Below are positions 18,287 through 25,987 of a DNA stretch of 64,000 nt, in pieces. Source of the DNA: DASYLJ01 sp036009625. Lineage in GTDB: Bacteria > Desulfobacterota > Binatia > DP-6. Every line of letters begins with the position of its first letter. Within the stretch, counting starts at the first letter, position 1. The stretch is taken from the NCBI GenBank assembly GCA_036009625.1, contig DASYLJ010000043.1, positions 10,749 through 74,748 of the forward strand. Direction: 5' to 3'. The position numbers and the translations under genes were made by a program. Below the pieces are notes generated by a model. It saw nothing but the letters and a program-made list of their open reading frames with translations, searched no databases and was not told the DNA's origin.

Positions 18287-19063
18287 TCAGCGGCGGCGCG
18301 CGAACGCGCGCGGCACGACCGTGGTCGGTGCCGACGGCGGCTCGGCTTCGCCCACCTCCGCCAGGACGCGGGCGGCGTGCGCGACGTCGTCGGCGTCGAC
18401 CGGGCGGCGCAGCTCGCGCTCCTCGCGTAGCGGATAGGCCTCGATCAGCGGCAGCTTGCGGTAGAGCGAGGTGCGGGCGCAGTTCCACTCGTCGCCGTCG
18501 TGGTGAAGCAGCGTCGCCTGCTCGCGCACGAGACCGGTGGCTTCGAGCAGCGGCTGGACGTCGGCCTTCCAGGTGCGCACGCTCGGCTCGTATCGGTACG
18601 GCACGCTGTACGGACGGCGCGGTGCGTACTCGCTGACGACGAGCCAGTCGCCGCACACCCGCAGCGCCTCGCCGATCGTCTGCAGCAGACGCGAGGGCTC
18701 GACCCAGTGGAGCATGCTGCGGATGACCACGAGATCGAAGGCACCGTCGTCGAAGGGCAGGGCGGCGGCATCGGCGGCGAGGAACTCGTACTCCGGAAAC
18801 GCCGCCGTGAGCTGCGCCACCGTGTCGGGCGAACGCTCGAGCCCGACGGCACGGGCGGCGAGCTGGCGCTGCGCCAGCCACCGCAGGTTGTTGCCGGCAC
18901 CGCAGCCGACATCGAGGATGCGGCCGCCGCGAACGTCGATCGGCGCCCGCGCCAGCAGCTCGACGAGATACGACGTGGGGGGCAGGGCGCGCAGGTCGCG
19001 GCCACGGAAGTTGCGCTCGAAGTAGCGCCGGCTCTCGTCGCGCCAGAACCCGGGCCCGGTCAT
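18287..19063 (-). CDS. Class I SAM-dependent methyltransferase (type 11-like)
   Basis: A 258-residue methyltransferase. Motif I is ILDVGCGAGNNLRWL, followed by VGLERSPDTVAQL, the acidic FLAADAAALPFDDGAFDLVV, and the post-motif MLHWVEPSRLLQTIGEALR. ATG 19063 was chosen over an in-frame ATG at 19096 because it does not intrude into the preceding gene. The C-terminal third is Arg/Glu-rich and not part of the catalytic core. The substrate is unknown; location between two zinc proteins and two B12 radical SAM proteins suggests one modification pathway. Confidence 0.88.
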   Translation of the reverse strand: MTGPGFWRDESRRYFERNFRGRDLRALPPTSYLVELLARAPIDVRGGRILDVGCGAGNNLRWLAQRQLAARAVGLERSPDTVAQLTAAFPEYEFLAADAAALPFDDGAFDLVVIRSMLHWVEPSRLLQTIGEALRVCGDWLVVSEYAPRRPYSVPYRYEPSVRTWKADVQPLLEATGLVREQATLLHHDGDEWNCARTSLYRKLPLIEAYPLREERELRRPVDADDVAHAARVLAEVGEAEPPSAPTTVVPRAFARRR

Positions 19064-19067
19064 GACG

Positions 19068-19454
19068 TCAGCCGCTCGCGACGTCCGCGCCGGCACAGGT
19101 CGGGCACACCAGCGCGGTGCGACGCTCCGGATCGAGGCTCCACGTGCTGCGCGCGACGGGCCGCAGCACCTCGAGCGTGCCGCAGACCTCGCACGCTTCG
19201 CGCTCGCCGGTGTCGACGTAGCCGGCGCCGGTGTCGCGGGCGACGCTGCCCTCGCGGCCGTTCGTCATGATGCTGCGCAGCTCGCGCAGCGCGCGTGACT
19301 CCGGCGGTGCGGCGCCCTTGTCGCGCTTGGCGGCGCCGTCGCGCTCGGCGGCGAGCCGGGCGGCGCGCGGGCTGGTGTGCGTCTCGCGCACGTGGGCGGC
19401 GAGCGCAGGCAGGTTCTCGGCTTCGGCGGAGCAGCGGCTGCAGCGGACGGACAT
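19068..19454 (-). CDS. Small protein with N-terminal C2H2 finger and C-terminal zinc ribbon
   Basis: A 128-residue protein. Residues 5-26 fit a classical C2H2 spacing (C5-x2-C8-x12-H21-x4-H26). The C-terminal region has CEVC and VCPTC pairs, another zinc-ribbon pattern. The middle is basic and charged. It lies 18 bases after the first radical SAM gene stop and four bases before the methyltransferase start. Neither half identifies a known family; nucleic-acid or partner-protein binding is possible. Confidence 0.68.
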   Translation of the reverse strand: MSVRCSRCSAEAENLPALAAHVRETHTSPRAARLAAERDGAAKRDKGAAPPESRALRELRSIMTNGREGSVARDTGAGYVDTGEREACEVCGTLEVLRPVARSTWSLDPERRTALVCPTCAGADVASG

Positions 19455-19472
19455 GGGCGTCTCCTTCTGTGT

Positions 19473-20939
19473 TCAGAGCCCCGCCGCCGCGGCGCCGGGC
19501 AGGATGCGGTTGTGGTAGCCGTTGAGCTCGTCCATCAGGTCGTTGCGCAGGCGCACCAGCTCGGTGGCGCACCAGTGTTCGGTGTTGAGCTGGCCCTCGT
19601 AGTAGCTGAAGTGCGACAGATCGACGCCCTGGATGAGCCCGCGCTCGAGCGCGGTGTCGTACAGGCGCGTGCCGGCGATCGGCGTGGCGATGCTGAACCA
19701 GAAGTGGTCGACGCCGAGCCCCTTCAGCTTGCGGGCATAGGCGACGGTGTCGTTGATGTCCTCGCGCGTCTCCTCCGGCAGCCCGATCACGAACGCCGCG
19801 CCGACGCGCAGCCCCGCCTGCTTCATCAGGCCGACGCTGTCGTCGACGTCGCGCAGGTCGAACTTCTTGTCGACCACCTCGTCGAGGATGCGCTGGTTGC
19901 CGCTCTCGGGCGTGATCCAGATGACGTCGAAGCCGGCGCGCTTCATCTGCCGCAGCATGTGGAGGTCGAAGAGGTCGGCGCGGAAGTTGCGCGCGTAGAG
20001 CTTGAGGCCGTAGTCGCGCTCGGCGATGGCATCGAAGAGCTGGTGGGCGCGCTTCACGTTGAGGGTGAGGTTGTCGTCCTCGAACATGATGCCGTCGATG
20101 CCGTAGTCGGCGACCCAGCGGTCGATCTCGGCTATGACGTTGGCCGGCGTGCGCACGCGGAACGTGCGCTGGCTCATGAACGGCACGCTGCAGAAGCTGC
20201 AGTTGTAGGTGCAGCCGCGCGACGTGATCATCTTGACGATGCGGCCCTCGGCGGCGGTGTTGAAGTAGCGCTCCATGGGCAGCAGATCGAAGGCGGGGAA
20301 GGGGATGGTGTCGATGTCCTCGATGAAGCCGGGCGGATGCAGCACGGGTTTCCCGTCCTCGCCGCGGAAGCACACGCCCGGAATGGTCGGACGGCGCTCG
20401 CCGCGCGCCAGGGCGTCGACCAGTGCCGGCATGGCGTGCTCACCCTCGCCCCACACGACGTAGTCGATGGCGGGGTCGGCGAGCGTCTCGCGCTGCTGGC
20501 CGCTCGGATGCGTGCCGCCCATCATGGTGACGATGCGCGCATCGAGCGCCTTCGTCCGCCGGCAGATCTCGTGGCTCACCAACGCCACGCTGGTGAAGAT
20601 GGCGCTCAGCCCGACGACGTCGGGACGGAAGGCGCGGATGCGCTCCATCACCTCGTCGACGGTGAGGCCGACGGTGAAGCTACCGTCGGCGAACGGCGGC
20701 CCGAGCGGGGCGCGCTGCGCGAAGCCGGCGCTGACGCGCTGGACGGTGAACGGCTCGCGCGTCGGCCGCGGTGCGCCCTCGACGAAGCCCTCCTCGAGGG
20801 CGTCGCAGATGGCCACCTCGTGGCCGTGCTCGCGCAGCGCGGCGGCGAGGTATGCCACACCGAGCGGCTGCCCGACGCTGATGAAGCCGACGGTGGCCTC
20901 GGTGGCGACGCTCGGCGGGAAGATCAGGAGGACGCGCAT
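19473..20939 (-). CDS. B12-binding radical SAM protein
   Basis: A 488-residue protein. An N-terminal cobalamin-binding Rossmann-like domain (VLLIFPPSV, GVAYLAAALREHGHEV, DVVGLSAIF, MMGGTHPS) is followed by a radical SAM core with the 4Fe-4S motif CTYNCSFC near residue 246 and the SAM-binding ITPESGN region. Family members use SAM and cobalamin for methyl transfer to unactivated carbons or for ring rearrangements. It starts four bases after the related gene at 20943. The C-terminus is helical and lacks an obvious extra domain. Substrate unknown. Confidence 0.9.
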   Translation of the reverse strand: MRVLLIFPPSVATEATVGFISVGQPLGVAYLAAALREHGHEVAICDALEEGFVEGAPRPTREPFTVQRVSAGFAQRAPLGPPFADGSFTVGLTVDEVMERIRAFRPDVVGLSAIFTSVALVSHEICRRTKALDARIVTMMGGTHPSGQQRETLADPAIDYVVWGEGEHAMPALVDALARGERRPTIPGVCFRGEDGKPVLHPPGFIEDIDTIPFPAFDLLPMERYFNTAAEGRIVKMITSRGCTYNCSFCSVPFMSQRTFRVRTPANVIAEIDRWVADYGIDGIMFEDDNLTLNVKRAHQLFDAIAERDYGLKLYARNFRADLFDLHMLRQMKRAGFDVIWITPESGNQRILDEVVDKKFDLRDVDDSVGLMKQAGLRVGAAFVIGLPEETREDINDTVAYARKLKGLGVDHFWFSIATPIAGTRLYDTALERGLIQGVDLSHFSYYEGQLNTEHWCATELVRLRNDLMDELNGYHNRILPGAAAAGL

Positions 20940-20942
20940 GGC

Positions 20943-22397
20943 TCAGCTCTCGCTGTCGACCGGCGGCCGGTCGTTGCCGAAGCCGTAGCCCGGCTTGAGC
21001 TTCTTGTAGCGGTATTTCTCTTCGGCCTTCTTGCGCTGCTGCGCATCGAAGCGGGCGCGCACCTCGGTGATGATGCGGGTGACCTCGTCGCGCGGGATGT
21101 CGCGCCGGAAGAGCATGCCGTCGTTCTTGGTGGTGACGGTGCTCCAGTCGGGGTCGTCGCTGATGTAGCCGAGGTCGCGCGCCTGGCGGTAGAGATCGGT
21201 GCCGGGCAGCGGCGTGGCCACCGACAGCATGACGCTGACGGGGTCGATCTCCTCCATGAGGCGTACGGTGTCCATCATCTGGTCGGGCGTCTCGTCGGGC
21301 AGGCCGATCATGAACTGGGACGACAGCGTGACGCCGTGCCGCGCCATGATCTGCGCCGCGCGTCGCACGTCGTCGGCGGTGAAGCCCTTCTTCATCTTCT
21401 TCAGGATCTCGTCGTTGCCGCTCTCGACGCCGATCGCGATCGCGACGCAGCCCGCGGCCTTCATGTGGGCCACGATCTCGTCGTCGAGCAGCTCGGGGCG
21501 CGTGTTCACCACCCAGCGGAAGTTGCCGTCCCAGCTGCGCTGCATGATGGCGTCGCAGAGCTCGTGGACGAGCCTGTGGTTGGTGGTGAAGGTGTCGTCC
21601 TGGAAGCTGAAGAACTCGGTGCCCCAGGTGGCCTGCGTCTCCGCCATCTCGGCGACGACGTTCGCCGGCGTGCGCCAGCGCATCTTGCGGCTCCACACCG
21701 TCGGGCTCGAGCAGAAGGTGCAGCGGTACGGGCAGCCGCGCGAGAACAGCAGCGTGCAGTAGTTGTCGGGCTCCATCAGCTCGGGGAAGAGGATCAGGTC
21801 CTTCGCCGGGAACGGGAAGTCGTCGAGCTGCGGATGGTTCGCGCGCGGCGCGTTGGTGACGATGCGGCCGCTCGGATCCTTCCACGAGATGCCGGCGACG
21901 TCGCCGAGGCCGGTGCCGCGCGTGAGCGCGTCGGCCAGGTCGCGGAACGTCAGCTCGCCCTCGCCGTGGACGAAGACGTCGATGCCGTCGTGCTTCACGT
22001 CGGAGGGGACGAGCGTCGGGTGCGGGCCGCCGAGGACGGTGGTGATGCCGGGCCGCAGTGCCTTTGCGATGCGCGCCGCGCGCAGCGCGCTGTCGAATGA
22101 CGCGGTGCGTGCCTGGATACCGACGAGGTCGGGCTGGAACTCCTCCATGACCTGTCGGACCTCGCTCCAGACCTCGTGGTTCGGGTCCTTCACGAGCGCG
22201 AGATAGTTCTGGTACCCGTCCATCTCGAGGTCGTACTGGTTGAGCTCGCCGCTCGGCTGCAGGTCGGGGTTGTAGACGGCGACGTCGTGCGCGTCCCGCA
22301 CCATGGCGGCGCAGTACGTGAGCCCGAGGCTCGCGTAGGGTTGGTTCGCGTTCTTCTGGAATCGGTACCAGGGCGGGTCCATCAACAGGATGCGCAT
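20943..22397 (-). CDS. B12-binding radical SAM protein, first gene of operon
   Basis: A 484-residue protein of the same architecture as its downstream neighbour: cobalamin-binding domain (LLMDPPWY, GVEFQP-type helix, TVLGGPHPT), radical SAM cluster motif CPYRCTFC and SAM region AIGVESGNDEIL. The C-terminal tail is Lys/Arg/Glu-rich. ATG 22397 is preceded by a GGAGG ribosome-binding site and a short leader from a sigma-54-like promoter at 22422-22436. Two adjacent paralogues suggest successive steps on one substrate, such as lipid, polyketide or cofactor modification. Confidence 0.9.
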   Translation of the reverse strand: MRILLMDPPWYRFQKNANQPYASLGLTYCAAMVRDAHDVAVYNPDLQPSGELNQYDLEMDGYQNYLALVKDPNHEVWSEVRQVMEEFQPDLVGIQARTASFDSALRAARIAKALRPGITTVLGGPHPTLVPSDVKHDGIDVFVHGEGELTFRDLADALTRGTGLGDVAGISWKDPSGRIVTNAPRANHPQLDDFPFPAKDLILFPELMEPDNYCTLLFSRGCPYRCTFCSSPTVWSRKMRWRTPANVVAEMAETQATWGTEFFSFQDDTFTTNHRLVHELCDAIMQRSWDGNFRWVVNTRPELLDDEIVAHMKAAGCVAIAIGVESGNDEILKKMKKGFTADDVRRAAQIMARHGVTLSSQFMIGLPDETPDQMMDTVRLMEEIDPVSVMLSVATPLPGTDLYRQARDLGYISDDPDWSTVTTKNDGMLFRRDIPRDEVTRIITEVRARFDAQQRKKAEEKYRYKKLKPGYGFGNDRPPVDSES

Positions 22398-22421
22398 CGG
22401 CCCTCCGTCGATCGACTAGGA

Positions 22422-22436
22422 GCAAGCGACGTGCCG
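22422..22436 (-). promoter_or_regulatory. Sigma-54-type -24/-12 promoter for the radical SAM operon
   Basis: Read on the minus strand the site is CGGCAC-N5-TTGC, followed by T. It keeps the invariant GG and GC at the correct spacing, with one departure (C for the first T). The predicted transcript start, 12 bases past the last C, is near 22410 and leaves a 13-base leader containing GGAGG before ATG 22397. Confidence 0.55.
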
Positions 22437-22575
22437 CCGGCATGTGCAGGAAGTGCCCAGGCAATGTGCGTGCTGCCTGTCGTGCAGGCGGCAAGTGCTG
22501 CCGCTCGTGTCAGACGGATGACCCGAAGCGTGGGATGGCCTGCACCGGTACGACACCGCAGCGCGGATCGGGTGC

Positions 22576-22590
22576 TGGCACGTCCAATGC
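22576..22590 (+). promoter_or_regulatory. Sigma-54-type -24/-12 promoter before the CgeB-like gene
   Basis: The sequence is TGGCAC-N5-ATGC: perfect -24 element and one mismatch in the -12 element. The predicted transcript start, 12 bases past the final C, is 22602, exactly the A of the ATG of the next gene, so the mRNA would be leaderless. It is divergent from the radical SAM operon promoter 140 bases away. Confidence 0.55.
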
Positions 22591-22601
22591 ACGGTCCGGG
22601 C

Positions 22602-23888
22602 ATGCGCATCCTCGAGCTGCACGCGCCGTACTTCCGCGAGCACTGGCGGCGCGAGCACGAGGTCATCGCCTGGGGACCGCATGCGCACTGTGATCTGGTC
22701 GCGACGCGACCGGTGGTCCGTCTCACCGAGATCCTCGAGCTCCTGCCCGAGGGGTGGCACCCCGACCTGATCCTGTTCGGCGACGACAGCCACCCGCTGC
22801 GCGTGCTCGGCCTCGAGGACGCGCCGTGCCCCCTGGCGATGCTGTCGATCGATGCCCACCACCATGCCGCCTGGCACGCACCGCTGGCGACTGCGTTCGA
22901 CTCCGTCTTCGTGGCGCAGCGCGACCACCTGCCGGCCTTCCGCGCCGCGGGGGTGACCGTCGCACGCTGGCTGCCGCTGTGGGCGCCCGACGACCTGCCG
23001 CGCCCGCGGCTCCGCAAGACCCACCAGGTGTCGTTCGTGGGCTCCCTCGACACGCGCTTCCATCCCGAGCGGGTGGCCTTCCTCGACGCGATCCGTCCCC
23101 AGCTGCCGCTCCACGTTGCCGAGGGCGACTACCGACCGATCTTCACGCGCAGTCGCATCGTGCTGAACCAGACGGTGAAGGGCGACCTCAACGGACGCGT
23201 CTTCGAGGCCATGGCGTGCGGCGCGATGCTGCTGACGGAGCGCACCGGCAACGGCCTGCTCGACCTCTTCACCGAGGGTAGTGAGCTGGTGACGTATCCG
23301 CGCGGCGACGTCGACGGGGTGGTGGCCATCGCCGGACGCCTGCTCGCCTCCGATCGCGAGCGCCGTCGCATCGCGGCGGCGGGCTCCGCGCGGGTGCGCG
23401 CGCAACACTGTGCGACGCACCGGGCGGCGACGGTGCTCGGGCACGTCGCCGGCGGGCGGCATCGCCTGGCGTCTGGCCCCCGGCATGCCGCCGTCGCGCG
23501 CGCCTACTGCGTGTTGGCCGACTGGGTGCGACGCTACGCCGAGGCCGCGCCCGAATCGGCGGCGCAGAGTGAGACGCTGCGCGAGGCGTATCTCGCGGAA
23601 GCGGCGCGTCTGGCGCTCGATGCGACGGTGGGCGAGCCCGATCGGAGCGCCATCGTCGGCCTGGTCGCGCTCGAGCGCGGCGAGCTCAAGCGCGCGCAGG
23701 CGCAGCTGGCCTGGGTGGTGCAGAACGGCGGCGGTGTCACCGAGCGGCTCGCCTACATCGACGCGCTGGTGCGGGGTGGATCCCTCGGGGCCGCGCTCGA
23801 AGCGGCGGAAGCGCTGTGCGCGCGGCATCCCGACCATGTCGAAGGTGGGGCGGTGCTGGCGGCGCTGGTCAGAGCGACGGCGGCCTGA
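22602..23888 (+). CDS. CgeB/DUF3880-like glycosyltransferase with helical repeat tail
   Basis: A 428-residue protein. The N-terminal half is a Rossmann-like sugar-transferase domain (RILELHAPYF, HPDLILFGDDSHP, FDSVFVAQRDHLPAF), and the segment VSFVGSLDTRFHPERVAF followed by RIVLNQTVKGDLNGRVFEAMACGAMLLTE is the diagnostic C-terminal half of CgeB-type GT1-like enzymes. From about residue 330 it becomes TPR-like helices. ATG 22602 was preferred to ATG 22587 because the latter lies inside a sigma-54-like promoter. It probably glycosylates a surface or flagellar component. Confidence 0.82.
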   Translation: MRILELHAPYFREHWRREHEVIAWGPHAHCDLVATRPVVRLTEILELLPEGWHPDLILFGDDSHPLRVLGLEDAPCPLAMLSIDAHHHAAWHAPLATAFDSVFVAQRDHLPAFRAAGVTVARWLPLWAPDDLPRPRLRKTHQVSFVGSLDTRFHPERVAFLDAIRPQLPLHVAEGDYRPIFTRSRIVLNQTVKGDLNGRVFEAMACGAMLLTERTGNGLLDLFTEGSELVTYPRGDVDGVVAIAGRLLASDRERRRIAAAGSARVRAQHCATHRAATVLGHVAGGRHRLASGPRHAAVARAYCVLADWVRRYAEAAPESAAQSETLREAYLAEAARLALDATVGEPDRSAIVGLVALERGELKRAQAQLAWVVQNGGGVTERLAYIDALVRGGSLGAALEAAEALCARHPDHVEGGAVLAALVRATAA

Positions 23889-24000
23889 GGGAACACGCGC
23901 CCGACATGGGGTCTCCGCTCGGTGGGCCGTGCATGAGCGCGACACCTCCGGACCAATGGGCGATAGCGACGAGGGGCGACGGCGAGCTATTCATCGACCA

Positions 24001-25605
24001 ATGGGTCTCAGAACGGTTGCCTCCCTCATGCTGGCTGCACTGCTTTGTTGCCTGTATGCGGTCCCGTCGCGAGCCCTCACCCGCGTGAGCGTGACGAGCG
24101 CTGGGTCGGAAGCCGATCGACGGAGCTCCGATGCGGTTCTCTCTGCCACTGGAATACAGGTCGTGTTTTCCAGCCAGGCCAGGAATCTCGTCGATGGGGA
24201 CCTGAATCACTTGGTCGATGGCCCCGGAGTTGTGTTCTACGGGACTGACATCTTCGTTCGTGATCTCGTCCGTGGCACCACCGAGCGGATCAGCACGACG
24301 AGTGCTGGAACAGAGATCGAAGGCGATAGTCAGGCACCGGCGATCTCGACGGACGCACGGCTGATCGCATTCGAGAGCTCTGGGCTGAATCTCTCTCCAG
24401 GGTTGGGGTTGCGCCAGGTCTATTTGAAGCACCGCGACGACGAGACCCTCACGCTCGTCAGCAGGAATCCCGGTGGTGATCCAGGCAATGGTCAGAGCTC
24501 TCGCCCGTCCATGAGCGGAGACGGAGGGATCCTGGCATTCGACAGCGAAGCGACGAACCTCGTCGATCCACCGTCCAGTGAGGTTCAGTCGGTATTCGCG
24601 TACGATGTCGCGCGAGCAACGCTCAACCGGCTGTCGGTGGGGATCGGGGGCGTCGATCCTGATGGCCCTTCGTTCGGTGCGTCGGTCTCGACGGACGGAT
24701 CGATGGTGGCGTTCGTGAGTGGAGCGTCGAACCTCGTGCTCGGTGATGACGGCGAAGGTCGTCCGGACGTCTTCCTCGCCGCGGTGCCATCGGGCACGTT
24801 GTCACGAATCCCTGCGGGCAGCCTGGGCGGAAGCGCCTCGACGGTCGCCGTCTCGGACAATGGATGCGTCGTGGCATTCTCCATCATTGCGGATGCAGGG
24901 GGTGGCAGCACCGTCGCGGTGCGCGACTGCACTGAGGTCGTGCCGCACGTGGTTGCCGAAGGCACACTCACGACCGACCGAGCCTTGTCCGGGGACGGAC
25001 GTCTGTTGATGATCGATCGTGGGGACGACGTCTTCCTGCTCGATCGTTCGTCCATGACCGAGACGCTGGTGTCGCGACGATCGGATGGCGCTCCTGGACG
25101 CGGCTACAGCTACCAGGGTGCGATTTCAAAGAATGGGCGGGTCCTGGCGTTGAGTAGCAGCGCTCCCGATCTGATCGAAGATGACACCAACGGGGACGTC
25201 GACGTGTTCTCGAGCTCGCTCGATCAGCTCTGCGATGATGGCGATGCATGCACCTCGAATCGCTACGAGGGTGGCTCGTGTCTGGCGTCGGATCTCGCCG
25301 GGACCGAGAAGATCGAGTGTGAGCTCGCGGAACCGTGGCCACCCCCGAGCTGTGCGGGCGATCCGATCCCCCATGGCGTCAGCCGGGTGCTCGGACGAGT
25401 GCGCCGTCTGTTCCAGCGCTTCGCGGACGATCTCGGCCCGCGACGGCGGGCGAGGGTGGCTCGAAGAACGCTGGCGCGAATCAAACGGGCCGAGAAGGCC
25501 ATGGAGAATGCCGCTGGCTGGAACGCGTCGATCTGCCGTGACGATGTGCAGACCCGCATCGACGAGTTGCGTAGCGGGATCCGCTCCGCTCGCCCTCCTC
25601 AGTAG
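24001..25605 (+). CDS. Secreted WD40-like (PD40) beta-propeller protein
   Basis: A 534-residue protein with a signal peptide (MGLRTVASLMLAALLCCLY, cleavage likely after SRA). Repeating blades read like TolB/PD40 motifs: PAISTDARLIAFESSG, PSMSGDGGILAFDSEATNL, ASVSTDGSMVAFVSGASNL. After the propeller comes a Cys-rich stretch (LCDDGDACTSN) of the kind common in deltaproteobacterial surface proteins, then a basic helical tail. Third-position A/T is more frequent than in neighbouring genes, hinting at a different history. It should be periplasmic or extracellular. It overlaps the convergent ZnF-UBP gene by seven bases. Confidence 0.82.
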   Translation: MGLRTVASLMLAALLCCLYAVPSRALTRVSVTSAGSEADRRSSDAVLSATGIQVVFSSQARNLVDGDLNHLVDGPGVVFYGTDIFVRDLVRGTTERISTTSAGTEIEGDSQAPAISTDARLIAFESSGLNLSPGLGLRQVYLKHRDDETLTLVSRNPGGDPGNGQSSRPSMSGDGGILAFDSEATNLVDPPSSEVQSVFAYDVARATLNRLSVGIGGVDPDGPSFGASVSTDGSMVAFVSGASNLVLGDDGEGRPDVFLAAVPSGTLSRIPAGSLGGSASTVAVSDNGCVVAFSIIADAGGGSTVAVRDCTEVVPHVVAEGTLTTDRALSGDGRLLMIDRGDDVFLLDRSSMTETLVSRRSDGAPGRGYSYQGAISKNGRVLALSSSAPDLIEDDTNGDVDVFSSSLDQLCDDGDACTSNRYEGGSCLASDLAGTEKIECELAEPWPPPSCAGDPIPHGVSRVLGRVRRLFQRFADDLGPRRRARVARRTLARIKRAEKAMENAAGWNASICRDDVQTRIDELRSGIRSARPPQ

Positions 25606-25901
25606 CGCCACCCCTCCGGATGCTCGGTGACGTTCTCGCCGAGCTCGATCATCACCTCGTCGACATAGCACCAGCCCCACGGATCCGGCGGATCGTAGCT
25701 CTCCATCACCGCATGCTTCGAGGTGTGGAAGTGCTTCGTCGCGTGCTTGCCGGGCGACTGGTCGCAGCAGCCGACGTGGCCGCACACGCGACAGATGCGG
25801 AGGTGCACCCAGTCGGAGCCGGCCTTCAGACATTCGGCGCAGCCGTCGGTCTTCGGCGTGACGGAGTCGAACTGGTCGAGGTGGGCGCACGACGTTGCCA
25901 T
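25599..25901 (-). CDS. ZnF-UBP domain protein
   Basis: A 100-residue protein consisting of one ubiquitin-hydrolase-type zinc finger: CAHL near the N-terminus, CAECLKAG, LRICRVCGHVGCCDQS and HATKHFHTSKHAVM, ending in Trp-containing WGWCYVDEVM. Bacterial members are short stand-alone proteins of unknown role, often next to redox enzymes or sensors. It is divergent from the cNMP-binding/reductase-like gene 86 bases away, a pairing that suggests shared control. Confidence 0.9.
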   Translation of the reverse strand: MATSCAHLDQFDSVTPKTDGCAECLKAGSDWVHLRICRVCGHVGCCDQSPGKHATKHFHTSKHAVMESYDPPDPWGWCYVDEVMIELGENVTEHPEGWRY

Positions 25902-25951
25902 GGGCCGGCATCCTCCGCCCCGTCCGATGCGTCGTCAACGGAGGCCGCACG

Positions 25952-25980
25952 TTGCCGAGGCCTCCTCCCGCCGATACGTT
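25952..25980 (+). promoter_or_regulatory. Sigma-70-like promoter, leaderless geometry
   Basis: TTGCCG, a 17-base spacer and TACGTT form a good -35/-10 pair. The -10 ends seven bases before ATG 25988, so transcription would start at or next to the A of the start codon. No ribosome-binding site lies between. Confidence 0.5.
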
Positions 25981-25987
25981 GCCCGCC

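Noticed and set aside
19377..22100. A 907-codon plus-strand frame opposite the radical SAM genes
   Set aside because: The minus strand has diagnostic cluster and cobalamin motifs; this frame is a shadow.
22460..22500. Another GG-N10-GC match in the divergent spacer
   Set aside because: It departs from the sigma-54 consensus at three of the conserved bases and is far from either start codon.
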